NCBI GenBank assembly: GCA_013399875.1
Contig: VXAZ01005703.1
Coordinates: 1,488,001-1,552,000 of the forward strand
Reading direction: 5' to 3'
Length of the DNA: 64,000 nucleotides
DNA from: Gymnorhina tibicen
Lineage: Eukaryota > Chordata > Aves > Passeriformes > Artamidae
The notes beneath the pieces were generated by a model. It ran no database searches. It saw only the letters and a program-made list of their open reading frames with translations, and was not told the DNA's origin. A program made the position numbers and the translations under genes. Positions 15,101-28,900 of this stretch are shown here, one piece after another. The stretch's first letter is position 1. Each line of letters starts with the position of its first letter.

Positions 15101-16905
15101 GCATATTTAAATATAATGTTTGCAGATACGTGAAAAGAAGCTCCATGGCGGTGGTGGTGGTCCGGGCTTGTGTTTTTCCTGGTTGCATCTAAAGAGCACT
15201 TGGAGCACACACAGTGTGCTAGAATCTGCTTCTGGGAATTTCTGACTGCGACATCCACTTCAAATATCATTCACAGCTTAAACACATTAGAACCACATGG
15301 CTTCCTGTCAACTTAAAAAAGAAAAGAAAATTTGCCCTTAAGACTATTTTGCTGGGTTTTTGTTTTACTTTGCTCCATTCTGAAAGGCTGAAGCAGCAGA
15401 TTTTTGAAGCTTCTGTAGGTTCTATGTGCGTACGATGTTTTTGTGACTACGGTTTTTCCATTTTGAAAAATAAAATATATCTGTTTCTCGGAACTCAAAA
15501 TGCTGCATGTTTCTTTACTTTCATGAAACTTGGCAGTGCATCCTGTGTTCCTTCAGCGTTTCTGTATCCCCAGCTGAATGTGCTCAGAACTTCTCGGTGG
15601 TAAAGACTAGAGGCTTATTTTTACTGTTGGAATGAGAAGAGTATCCAGGCATGACTTAAAAGAGTTTCGATTTTCAATTGAATAGAGCAGGTTTACAACC
15701 TAAAGTTGTATTATTCGACAGTTCTTTAGTAGGGAAGTGATTTCAATCACTGAGATGATGGGAAAGGCAGATATGTTGTGTTACAGCTGTTTTCTGCTGC
15801 CATTGAGAATATATTTACTTTTATATTCCCCAAGACGTATGTATTTGTCTAGCATAATGAATTACGTTAATTCAAGAGTCAGAAGAGGGTTGAGAACTAT
15901 TGTTTTTTAAGAACAGTCCATTGCATCACAGGAGAAAAAGTCACTGCAATAGGGCAGATGACTCAAGAACAGGGGGAAGAGGGGTCACCTGCAATATCAT
16001 AGACTTGTTTCTAATAATTAGAAATGTGGGTGGTAGTTGGGCATTTCTTTGTTTTTCGCTGGACTTGCATTTCATGTTTTGACAGTAATTTTGCACTGTG
16101 GCACTTTGTGCTCCTGGACACCAGATGGTGCTGCTAAACTGGCTGATGTGTGATTTTCAAACTTGGAGTAATTGATACTTGGTTTAGTTCCAGAGTCGGG
16201 TCTGTACTTTCTGACCGGGTGTATATTATGGGATCAGAACTGCACCTGGTGGCTCAGCCCAACACCTTGTGTTGCTTAAGGGCAGTGGTCTGAAAATTAT
16301 CATGTAAAGCAAGTGGGCTGTAGAATCAGTATTTTAGATCTCACTGGGCAAAACCCACCATCAGCTGCTAATTTATGTACTTGACATTTCAGAGATTTGT
16401 TTTATTAAAGTCTCATTTAAATTTCATTTGATAGCTGCAATCAGAAAACTTCGGGTGGAGACACCTTCAGTGCCAGGTTAAAACTGCAAAGGCTATTTCT
16501 AGAGACTAATTAAGTGTAATGAAGTGATGATGAGGGAGGGTTTGAGTTTGCTGGGCTGCCAGAAAGCTTTGAGTTGTCCGCTGTTACTTTTTGTTTGAGA
16601 AGACCTGATGGCTTAGCTGCATAATTGCATGGTGCACAATGTTTAGGGTACTGTGATATACATTTGGGATTGGATTTCTATTTATTTTAAGTTGGTTCTC
16701 ATGTTTACTAAATTCATCTGGTAATCCTAATTGTGGGGCTGAAAGGGTGAAATAAGACATTTGGTCTTCAGCTGAATCCCAAAGGCTGTGGTTGTACTGT
16801 TTATCGGTGGGTTATAAGTAATGGGCTCAAATTTATTTGAGCAGTGAGGGAATTTTTTAATGGATATTTTACTGTATTTTTCTTACAAGTTTATTTCTTT
16901 TATAG

Positions 16906-16985
16906 ATCCCCATATTAAAGTTTCTGGAAAAAAAGAAAACGTTAAAGAAGCAAAAGAGAAAATCATGTCTGTCTTGGACACAAAA
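16906..16985 (+). CDS. BICC1: BICC1 coding exon 1 of 18 in window (end of KH1)
   Basis: The acceptor is TTATAG ending at 16905 and the donor is GTAAGA at 16986. The first codon (Asp) is split; two bases are here and one is in an upstream exon outside the window. The exon encodes the last beta strand and C-terminal helix of KH1, beginning PHIKVSGKKENVKEAK and ending VLDTK, window residues 1-27. The KH1 GXXG loop is upstream and cannot be judged. It ends in phase 0. The following 1205-nt intron shows nothing recognisable. Confidence 0.96.
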
Positions 16986-19900
16986 GTAAGAAAACTTTCT
17001 TAGAATGACACCTTAGCCCCTAATTTTGTGGTGACATTGATCTCTTTAATAGGCACATTTCAACAGAAGGTATTTATGGACGCTCTGAAGCAAAGTCTCC
17101 AATATATGCCTTGCAGATGTTGATATTGGTGTATACCCACACATTTAAACATTTTGCAAGAAAATACTTGCTTAAAGCAGCTTTTCCAGATCTGAACTAT
17201 ATAGAAATAATATTTCCAGCCATATGGCTAAAAGAATAAGCTCAGAATACAAGAATATATATTATATGAAAGAATAAGGTTTGTTCATTGAATTGGGGTT
17301 TTACTTTAAAATCTGAAATACAGCTTCACTGCAAGCAGTAGATTATGCAACCAATTCAGAGAACCTAAAATTTTGTTCCTGTTTGAAAGTCAATTTTAAA
17401 AGCATTTATGCAGTTTTAAGTTTAACTGTTGCCTAATTCTTACACTCTGAAACATCAGGACCAGAATTTCTAAAACATCCATATTTTGGCCAGAGGTCTC
17501 TCCTGTTGATGAGAAATTATTTTCATTCAGCAGCAGCTCTTTTGGGGCAGTGTCTATGGCTCCTGTGTAGCTGTATGGCACCCTCCTGGTTCTCTGAGCA
17601 GATTGCCAAAAGGAACACTTAAGTGATAAGCACCACTTTTTGAACAGCTATTAACAACATTACTGTGGGCTGTTAACAATAGAGCTTTTGAGAATAGCTG
17701 TAGGCAGTGTTTGTGTATTTCAAAAATTGGCATACCAAAAAAATTTAAGGAAGAAAAACCACTGTTACTTGGTCCCATGGCTTTGGTTTGCAGAGTCTTC
17801 ATAATGTGATCCTTTCAGATCAAACACGGGTGCGTGGCTTCAGTTGAAAGAACACAGAATTAAAAGAAATTAGAATAAATTGCAAAAAGCCACTTAAGTC
17901 ACTATTGATGGAAGTTCAGGGGTATTTTAAACGCCTTAGACATTTTTTGAAGATATGTCTTTTGGGGTATTTATCTCCATGTTATTTCCTCACTAGAAAG
18001 AAAACAAAACCAAAATTAACATCCAACTGGTTCATATTAAAGACATCATCCTTGAGTAGAAGTTAAGCAATGGTAAAAATACTTTGGAAATACAATTTTG
18101 AGTGTCATTCTTGAAGTTACATTAGTCCTAAAAACTTAAATACTCAGGTTCTGCTGTGACCAGACCTAACTGTGGGTGCTTGATTTCCAGAGCAATCGGG
18201 TAACCTTGAAGATGGATGTTTCGCATACAGAACATTCTCATGTGATAGGTAAAGGTGGCAATAATATTAAAAAAGTGATGGAGGAAACGGGATGCCATAT
18301 CCATTTTCCAGACTCAAATAGGAACAATCAAGCAGAGAAAAGCAACCAAGTAAGTATTGTTTAATACTGAGCTCATTTATGTTGTAATTCCTGAGAGTAT
18401 AAAACATTTCTAAACTTCTCTCGTCAATTTGGGTTTTTGGAGATGGTGTATTCATGTTCAGGAAAATAGATTTTTGGTATTTACACTGTGTGGAAAGCAC
18501 AGGGCTTCCTAAGTGAGCAAATCTTTAAAAACAGATGGAAACAATTTGTGATGGCTCATGAATCATTTTAATTTTTTTAAGCTAGAATTACTCTGCACAT
18601 ACGGAAGTCAACAACTTAGTGTGAATGGTAGGGAAGTGGTATGAAAAAATCTGCTTTTGTAAATTTTTTTTCCTGTTCAACACATGATTTATTCAGCATA
18701 TTGATTGATTTTTTTTTTTGGTGATTTTTGCTTATGGTGTAACTTAGTTGAAGACTAAACTTAGAAGATAGCCAGCAGAAATGAGTGTCCTATTGTAAGA
18801 GTTCAGCTTCATTAGAATAAGTCATTGAGCCGGAATTGTACATCTTTTCTAGCGCTAATATTGGTGGAATGTTTACTTTCAAGTTTCTCATCCTTAGAAT
18901 TCCCACCTGTGCATCCTAATGGCTGCTGAGCAAAATACAGTAATTTCAAAACATTCAAGAAAATCTCCAGTTGTTGAATATTAGCATTTGTACACACGTA
19001 TACAGTAGTAATTCCATTATTTGACCTAAACCACTGCATTGTTTGATGTATCCTTTTTTTCTAGTTGCTTAAATATATGTAAGCTAAGATGCTGTAACAT
19101 TTTTTTAATACTGGTTATAGTTCTCAGCTAGAGTTTAGAGAACAAATAGGATGTCGCAGGTGTGAAATAAGTGTTGAAATTTTTTTTAGATTTTTTTTTT
19201 TTTAAGGAGAGCACAGCCATCTGAATAACTTTTCTATGCTTCACTTGAAAATATGATCCAATATTTTCTATATTCTTGCTCTTCCAGGTGTCTATTGCAG
19301 GACAGCCAGCTGGAGTGGAGTCTGCAAGAGTCAGAATTCGGGTAATGCTCTAGCTCATTGTAGTGTCCCCTTGAAAACACCTGACAAAGAAAAAATGCAT
19401 AGTTTTGAGAACCCTAGGGTTGTCTGCCTCTGTTTAGTGACAGCAGAAATGTAGGAACAAATGTGAGTATCCGTATGAGAAATATGCTCAGGGTATTGTA
19501 ACAGTGATTCACATTCTGGCCAAATTTTTAACTAGCCCAAGGTGGGTCTTGAACACCAAGTCTACACTCTAAGCAAGATGTAAATTAATTCCATACTGTG
19601 TAGAAAATTACATCTTAACTTACCCACCACAGATGGCCTGTGGAAGCTCAGGCATCCTATGTGAATCTACGACTTGGGAAAGGCGATTGCTGCTTCTTAC
19701 GTTTTAACCATTTTCATGTATAACCTGTGTAAATAATTCAGTGTCATTCTCCACTTGTAGCTATTTTCTATCTTTTCCCTCTAGTTTCAACTCTTACGTG
19801 TATTTTGGCATGGGATAATGAAAAATCAAATGAATTACCAGAAGCTTACTGCAGTTTTTTAGCCAGACATGTCACACAACCTTGTTCCAAATGCTCCTGC

Positions 19901-22900
19901 TATTTTGGAGAAAAAAAGTCAACTAAACAAAACTCAAAAAAGCCTGTGCAGAAAAACCCCACTCCTAGTATCCCTGGAAAAAGAGGTGCCTTTTTCCAAG
20001 TGACAATGGGATATTTTTATCAATGAACTCTGGGCAGAGGATGTGTTACGTCAGTTTAATCATCGCTGACCAGTAAATTATGATTGAGGAACAAAATTGT
20101 TGCATTTTTAGTGAATATGCCTCTGGTTTTCAATATCTGCTCTTCATTGTCGTTGTAGGAGCTGCTTCCATTGGTACTCATGTTTGAATTGCCTATTGCT
20201 GGAATTCTCCAACCCATCCCAGATCCCAATTCTCCGACCATTCAGCACATATGTCAGACGTACAACATTTCAGTTTCCTTCAAACAACGCTCTCGAATGT
20301 ATGGTGCTACAGTCATTGTCAGAGCGTCACAAAACAACACTAGTGCTGTGAAGGTAATCTCTGCTCTTTAAGAAGGTTTCTGAATGTCATATATTTATAA
20401 TTTAGATGTCTAAGATGGTAAATCCTGCCTCATCAGTACATGTTACTGTGTAATCCCTTGTAAACCCTGAGGGTTTGCATTTTTTCCTATACTTAATTGA
20501 TAGAGGTGAAGTGTAAAAATGCATAGAAAATAGTTTCAAGTTTAGGATTTAGCCTTGGTGGTGGTAAGGTTTTAATCTGGTGTTCACCTCCTGCACACTT
20601 GTTCAGGTTTCCAGCAATTCTGGAATATGTGCTGATCTTACCCGTCTTTTAATTCAAAAACAATGCAAACAAAAACACTTCCCACCTCAGATTCTTCATG
20701 CTGAGCTCTTCTCAATGTGCACACAAATAAATAACCTTGGAAGTTGCCCAATTAGTCAATAAAACTGGTCTTGCGAATCCAGCACTGGGAGATGTGAATT
20801 TGACAGCCAAGGCAAGGAACTGCCAGGAGCCTGTTCGTCTTAATAAAGTAAAAAAGTGTTCTTATAAAGAACTGGCAGTATGAGAGATTGATGCACTCCC
20901 AGATGGGTGTATCTCAAGCTAGTAAAAACATCTGAGCCCGGCACTGAAAGGCAAGTTTTGCAAGTGTACCTACCCAGATAAATCTCTATTGACTTCAGCT
21001 GCCTGTGTGGCCACAGAAGGTCTGCTGGGACCAAACCATGTGGCATTGTCTTACTGCCTTTTACAGAGTGGCAATTAAATGCTGCATTTGGTTATAAAAT
21101 GGGAGTAGTGGGTAGAGCTTAGTGCATCTGTTACCTTTAACAAATCAATCCTGGTTTTAAACCCAACAATATTTTCTTTTATCTTGCCTGTGGCGCGCAT
21201 GACAAGCAAGGAAGCAATCTGAGATGTCGTTCTGCGTGCCTGTGAGTGCTGTTTCACTGGTTTCTCCCGTTCCCCCCAGGAAGGAACAGCCATGCTCCTG
21301 GAACACCTGGCTGGGAGCCTGGCCTCTGCAATCCCTGTGAGCACACAGCTCGACATCGCAGCGCAGCATCATCTCTTTATGATGGGTCGAAATGGCAGCA
21401 ACATCAAACATGTCATGCAGAGGACTGGTGCTCAGATCCACTTCCCTGACCCTAGTAACCCACAGAAGAAATCCACTGTCTACCTCCAGGGCACAATTGA
21501 GTCTGTCTGTCTTGCCAGGCAATATCTCATGGTAAATACTTTCAGTGAAACTTGTGTGAAAAAATTGCCAGATCATAGAAAACATGCTCGCTCTGCATGT
21601 ATTTACAAGTCAAATGTAAATTACCCACAGAGAGGAAGGATTGGTATTCATACTGCAAACAGCTGATTCAATTTTTGTCAGGGTTTTGTCAGTGTTTGTA
21701 GTTATTGAAAATATTGTAATCTCTGGTAACATGACTTGGAAAATAACCTTGGTAATATAAATGCAACATAAGTGATTTAAATTTGCAATAACAGTATGCC
21801 TCTGAGTAGAGGCAGATTTCTGAAATGTTCTGTGGGTGTTGGGTGACAGGTTATGTTTTATTTTGCCAACCTGCCTTTCCTGTGTTTGTCAGGTAAACAG
21901 GTTTCTTTTGAGGGGAAACGTCAGGAATTGCTTAGTTCCCATGTAGGCAAGTTTTCAATGAAACTGGGAAACAGTAGGAAATAATTACTCACTCTGCAGT
22001 CTTGCGTTCTTTATAGTACCATAGCCACAATTCCATAAGGCCTTTTATAAAAGTAGCTCTGGTGGTGAATATCATTATTTGTAGAGATTTTTGGTATATT
22101 GGTCTTTAAACTTCACAGGAGCCTTTAGCCATTATTTTAGTACTAATGTAAGTACACATTTTTTATCTATGTGAATATTAATGGACAAAACGTGGGAGGA
22201 CTGGACCATTCAGTTTTGGGGAGTTTTTACTCTTAAGGCTTTAGTATTTCAAGTGTGTTACAGGTGTTATCCATATCACTAGAAAATATTTATGTAGCTG
22301 ATCTGGAATGGGGAAGAGAAAGGTAAAAGCTAAGGCTTTGGCAGTGGTGACTTAGAGAGAGATTTTTTTAGAAGTGTGTTTCCTTATTTCAAATAGTTTA
22401 ATGGGAGACTTTTAATACGAGTGTCCTGCCATCAGTTCCTGACAAGACTTTGTTCTGGTTTAATAAGTAATAGTGGTTTCTGCATTTGAATCTTCCAGGC
22501 ACCTCTAAGTCTGTATAAATAACTACTCTGGGTGCATATGTGCAGATTGGTATGTCAAATATTCAGTAAGTCATTTCACCCTTGTGCTACCAAACTGTTT
22601 GTTCCTGTCCTTCCCAGGGCAGGAAGATACACCTGTATTCCTGCATACAAGGAAATGGCTTTCCCTAAAATTTCATCCTCGCTATTTTTCTGAACTTACA
22701 GAAATTTCCTTGCATCATGATGGTGTAAATGTTACAATGTCTATAATTCAGTTTATTGCTAACATTTTCATGGGAAAATGGTCAGTTATAAGTGCTAGGA
22801 ATTTTTGTGCCTTTCTTTTCAGGGTTGCCTTCCCCTCGTGCTCATGTTTGATATGAAGGAAGAAATTGAAGTAGAACCACACTTTATAACACAGCTAATG

Positions 22901-25900
22901 GAGCAGTTAGATGTCTTCATAAGCATTAAGCCTAAGCCAAAGCAACCAAGCAAGGTTTGTACAAAGATAACATTTTCCTTTTGGGCTTTCATGACAAAGT
23001 TCTAGAGCTGATGAGTTGATATGTGTGCTCTTCCCCCCCAGTTTAATGGATCATCAACTTGTGAAAGCCATATGTATTTTCTGCTTGAAATATCAGTTTA
23101 AACAATCCAGCAGCTCTACTTTAGGTTGATTCAACTTTCATTAAATGCTTAATGATAAAGAAATTAGCTTTTGTATAGAATATACTGATAAAGGCAGTGG
23201 GAGGTATTTATTGTAAAATATTCAGGCCAGTATGGATGGGTGCCTCTTGCAGTTATCTGTGTTGTATACAATGCCCAAGCAAGCAAAAGTTTTAAAATTG
23301 TAAATGATCATTCCATTGTGCCAGTATGTGACCTTCCCTGTGCAGGGATATATAAAATCAATACAAAGAAACATCCTGTAGAGAATGTACAAGAAGCAAT
23401 GGGGTTTTGTAATTTAATTTTCCAGACCTTACTACTTTACTCTTAGACAGCTATGAATTTAATAGGTGAATTTAATATGAACAATTGGGTTTTTGCCCAC
23501 TTTAAGGTATGAAGCTCAGGTAAAAGAAAAGATAAGATATTAATTATTGATTCTGTTACCTAGCTCTTGAGGTGCTTAATATTTGGTCTACCAAACAGCA
23601 CCAAGATATAATAGTAATTAATTTCCTTTGACAGAGAGGTCTTCCATCATTCTCATTGCAACTCCTTATGAAATCCCTAGTCTTACTCTCCTGAACTTCA
23701 GACCCCTGGATTTGAATAGTTGCTACTGGATGTTAGCTCATGCTGTCTCACACTGCTGTGGTTGTGGTAGCCATGAAGGAGTATTAAGAAGAATTATCTG
23801 TGTTGCAGATCTGTGTTAAGGAGAAGTGTTGCTCACTGGTTTTCCGTTGTTGTTGTTTTCTTTCCCTGCAGTCTGTGATTGTAAAAAGCGTTGAACGAAA
23901 TGCCTTAAATATGTACGAGGCACGGAAATGTCTCTTGGGACTTGAAAGTAGCGGAGTCACCATAGTATCAAATCCCTCTACTGTCTCATGCCCTGTTGGT
24001 CTGTCTTGTCCTGGTTTGGATATTTTGTCCTCAGCAGGACTAGGACTCACTGGGCTTGGTATGCATTCATTATATTTATATGTTTTTAATATAGGTTTGT
24101 TTGAAACTTAATTGACTTGTACTAGAAAAAAGGGCCAGATGCGTGTTTTGCGTCAGGAATTGTGTTAAAGCATTGGAGAATTGCAACAGCCTCTGGCCTC
24201 TCAAGGGCTTGTTGTTGTAAAACTTCTCCAAGGCTTTTGTAATCAGGTTTGGGACTCATCCCTGTAGAAGAATCTCTGGAAGCACACAAACCACTCAGCT
24301 GAAAGTGAAAGGGAGGCAAATAAAGGTGAGGCAGGACATGGCTTTTACAGCTTCTTTAGCTGTGGGATGTCTCAGGCTGTCCTGAGTTTGGGGGGGTACT
24401 TAAGCCTCTCAACAGTACCATGAAAGTTAACATAGCAAACACCACATTTCAGTTCAGTATCTCACTGTAATTGAGGGATCCACGTGCTTCTAGCTTAGAT
24501 CTTACTTATCAGTTGAAATTTAGGACAGAAATGAGTAAGCTTTCTATCTTAAGGTAATTTGATAGAAGCAGCTCATAGTCCAGACTGGAATTACCATTTT
24601 ATTTTCAAGCTCTGCAAATACCTTTGTATCAGAAACTTATAGATAGAAAAAACAAGCAGTCCCAGAAGAATCTAGTGACAAATCTTGACACAGGTTCTTG
24701 AAACCAAGTTCACGTGTAACCAGCATTGTCCCTTGTGACTGCCATGCAGGAGTGCTGTGTAGTTCCATGTCACGTGCTTCCCTAGGGTCACACAGGAGAA
24801 AGCGTTTGTGCCATTTGACTGTGACTTTTAATGCTGCTTCCGTGACTGTTCTTGTCACGCTGCACTTTGGGGGGTTGGGGTTTTTACCTTTCCAGTGTGC
24901 AGTGCTGAACTGCTTTGTGCACGCTCTTACACGAAGAGCTGGTTTGGGGGAGTGCTTTGGGAGTGATCGATGCATTCGGGGGATGATCTGCAGCCTGTAT
25001 GGAAGGTGCAAAAAGGAACTGAATAGCTGTTAGTGTGTGAGCAGTGGTTTAGCTCACAGGAGCTTCTGAGTAAAAGGTTATTGTGTGAAATGGAAGTGAA
25101 GTGGTGCAGTACAGTTGCTTTCTTGTCTCTGTGATGCTGCTTTGAAACAAACCATCAGACACAACAGAGGGGCTACAAAGGGGTGCTGGGGCTGAGAAGC
25201 AGCCAGTGCAGACTCTCTGTGATGACAAGAGTTAGGGTCCAGTAGAAGGACATAAAAAATGCTTCAATTCTTCTTGGATATATGATGCCCAGTTTAACAA
25301 CAAGCATTCGTAATGTGCTCTGTGCACCAAATGAACAGCAGGTTTAATGTTAAAATTGGTTTGTGAAATACAGGCTGGTGCAACTTCGTGGGGTTTGTTT
25401 GTTTCTTTTCAATTGATACTTTTGTGAAAAATGTTTTTCTGTAGGTCTTAACTAAATATTCACTTGCATAATTTTTTGCAGGCCTTTTAGGTCCAACAGC
25501 CCTGTCAGTCAACACCTCAACTGCTCCAAACTCTCTGTTGAATGCCCTCAATAGCTCTGTGAGCCCTTTGCAGAGTCCAAGTTCAGGCACGCCCAGTCCC
25601 ACATTGTGGGCAACATCTCTTGCTAACACAAACACCACAGGTCGGTAGAAGTTTAATGCGAATTAAATGAACTGTGCAACACCAAGTCATTAGAATGGCA
25701 GTTGACAAGTTTAGAATCATTAATTCTTTGGATCCTTAATTCCTGCACTTACCTTAGCACAGATGAATAAATATGCAAATTTATTCATCTGTGCTAAATT
25801 TATATATAACTTCATATGTGACATGCTGTCATGTGCAGTGTTTTCATCTGTTTTATGTAGAAAATGAAGTTAACCTACCCAGTAATGGTTAGATAAAGCA

Positions 25901-28900
25901 TGATGGTTCTGGCATGCAATTCTAATGAAAACTTTTTAGTAATGTATCATAGCTACATAAAGATTTATAGAAAGTAGTATAATGCCTGAGGAAGTTAAAT
26001 GAGAAACTTAATCAGAAACTTAATCAGAACATAACCAAATTTTGTTACAGGTTTTTCTGCCATTCCACACCTAATGATACCATCTACTGCCCAAGCAACC
26101 TTAACTAGTATTCTGCTGTCTGGAGTGCCTAATTATGGCCAAAACACTCCATCTCCACCACCAGGCTTGACTCCTGTTGAAGTCCACGTTAATGGCATGC
26201 AATCAGAAAGTAAAAAAGGCTCACCTTCTTTAAATGGTCATATAAAGGTAAGTGATACTATACTGGAGAACCAGATTTTTTTTGTACTAGACCTCTACTA
26301 AGAAAAGCTAAAAGAGAAAACTAGCTATATTAGTAGATTTATAAAGCTTCTAAGTTTAAATATAAAACAGCAGTGTTTTTGAATATGACTTAAAGATTGA
26401 AAAGTAGAACATTCAAACGCACTGTTCTGTTATACTGGGAATAGATTTCTTGTTATCCTGCACAGATAGAAAAGGGAAATTGTTTCAATATTTCCTTAAG
26501 CATAAAAATCACTTCAGTGATTTGTGACAATCTTTTCAGGCCTCAAATATCAAGTATGCTGCACTGTCTGCCACATCTCTGGGAGAAAACGTGTTGAGCA
26601 CAAACCACAGTGATGCAGTAAGGCAAACAAGTGCTCATGGGGCCTCAGAACAAGTAGCTGCCAAGGCAAATAGTGAAGAAGGTAAGATTTTGACATTGCA
26701 TTCCTTTGTCTGGTAGCGTTTGTATAGTCTGTGTACAGTTCATGATACAAAAATAAAAAGGTATTCTCTGTGAATTGGTTTTGCAACCAAGTTAAAGGAA
26801 AATATTGCTGGATCTCTCAGATTCGTTGTCATAGAAAGTAAATAGAACCTGTAGTAACTGAGCTGTGCTGTTGATAGAAACACCTTAAATCAACATAAAT
26901 GTACTTTCAACATTTTACTTATTTCCTAGGAGCAGAGGGAAGTAACCTGTGAGGATTTTAGTATTTTTTTACAGCAGCTTAACTAAACTCTTCTGGTTTA
27001 AATGATGTTTTATTTTTGCTTTTTAACAAAAGGAGATAATTAATGTCTCTGAGAAGGTTTTTGCAGGAAATTATGTGTAGATCTCACCTAGATGACACTG
27101 GGAAACAGTTTTATAACAGTTAAATGCATGTTTTGCAGCAGCATTTCAGTTATGCTGCCTTTTAGAAGCCGAAATACTTAAGTATCCCCATCGTTCTTGG
27201 AGGGAGGGAAAGCCAGTTCCACTTCAAGCTTGAGCAAATATGTGTAGAGGCCTTGTTTCCCTTGCCAATACTGATCAAGGAGATCATCTCTTATTTAGGG
27301 TTGTGGTCATTTGAAATGCTGATTCAAATAAAAGGTACCTTGCTAATTTAAGGTGATGAATATTTGTAAAAACATGTTCTAAAGGTAATTGAACATGAAG
27401 TGGGGGGAGCACTTTTTCCAGCAGAAGCTACCTGAGCACCTGGCAAAGTCTATTAAAACTGGGTATAAAATCAAATTTCTTCAGAATACTTAGTCACTTT
27501 GAATTGTCAGCCTTCACATATAATATCAATTCATATTACTTAAAGTAAGTATTTAAAAAAGGAAATACTTAGTATGACTACTATGTATGTGAATACTGAC
27601 GCCTTTTTTGTGAATTTGAACTTACACTTCTTGACTGCTTAACCTTGACCAAATAGTTATCCCTGAAGACAGTCCTGTGAGGAGGAAGATTTTTTCTCCC
27701 ATAGTTACCATTCCTGCAGCAAGCTCACTAGGACACAGCAGGGTGGTTGTTTAACTCTCCTTTTATTGGCATCATAGGTTGCAACGATGCTTTTGTAGAA
27801 GTGGGCATGCCCCGCAGTCCATCCCATTCAGCAAACACCAGTGATCTGAAGCAGATGATGAGCTCTTCCAAGCAGGCCTGTGCCAAGAGGCAAACAGTTG
27901 AATTACTGCAGGGCACCAAAAACTCCCACTTACAGTAAGTTGAGTGTATAAACACAGATTAGTGGAACTTTCACAACGCAAAATTCCTTCACGTGGTTTT
28001 GTACGTAGAAGGGGTGGTTCAGTCATAAGATACTCAAAGAATTGATTTAATTTGGCCTTGAGTTTCCATCACATTAGGCATTAATGTAGCCCCCCGTTTG
28101 GTCTGATAACTGCAGACTTTGAATGCTTTTTGTTCATCCTATTTGTCTTTGGGTTTAAAAAAAAAGTTTTTTCTCTCCCACAAAAGAAAGGAGAGCCTTG
28201 TCAGAGGAACTTCCATTACCTGTTTCTAAAGTACAGATTTTTGCACTTTCCTTCTTTATTGATTGCTTAGAGAGTAATTTCTGACAGCTTTTTCCTTTTG
28301 CATATACTTGAGGCTGTTTTCTTCTCTGGAAAGCTGTGTTCAGGGCATAGCAGCATGTTCTCAAACACTTGTCTCAGTGATGATTTTGGTTGGGTTGGCT
28401 CTTTAATGATCCAGCAGTGGGAAAGGCTCGTTTGAGTCATAATACATCTTGGCAGCACAGGTTTTGTTCTAAATGCGATGTTTTTGTCCGATGTACTTGT
28501 GCTCTCGCTGTTTGTTTGGGAACTGTTTATCATCACTCTTTTGAGACACATATTTTCTTTTGCTTCATTTATTTACATTCTAAGGCTATGATATGTATTT
28601 CATTAATTCTGCTTTCACAGTTTAAAAATCCAAGGAATCCTGCTAACCAAATTCAGTTGTTTGTCTATCTTGTTCTTTTTGTTGAGGACATAGTGCTCGC
28701 AGTTTCCTTGGGGGTAGTAGGTTACAGCTTCTAAAACATGATCGCTTTGCTTTGAAGTAAGGGTTTATACTATTCTAGAGCAGGCATAAAATGTGGCTGA
28801 GTTTTTAGAAAAAAAAAATGGCGTTGAGAGGTAACGTAGGCATGTAGGACTGCAGTTATTGAAGCTGTGAAAGCAAGTAGCGCCTATGTCAACTTTCTTA

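Larger units (their letters stand above)
78..16905 (+). other. BICC1: BICC1 intron (3' part; intron 3 by human numbering)
   Basis: 16.8 kb of AT-rich intron upstream of the first coding exon in the window. I looked for the exon encoding the KH1 core (expected FFQKIMEETN, IAWPSK) and did not find it, so the 5' exons lie outside. Contents: a short TC run near 1993-2012, a TTG microsatellite near 6118, several homopolymer runs, and a CTCF-like word at 16118-16131. Open frames of 60-132 codons scattered here, including the one at 7615-8013, resemble no protein I know. Confidence 0.85.

Noticed and set aside
1..16905. Missing BICC1 exons for the N-terminus and KH1 core
   Set aside because: I looked for the expected KH1 peptide and found no trace in any frame, so these exons are taken to lie upstream of the window.
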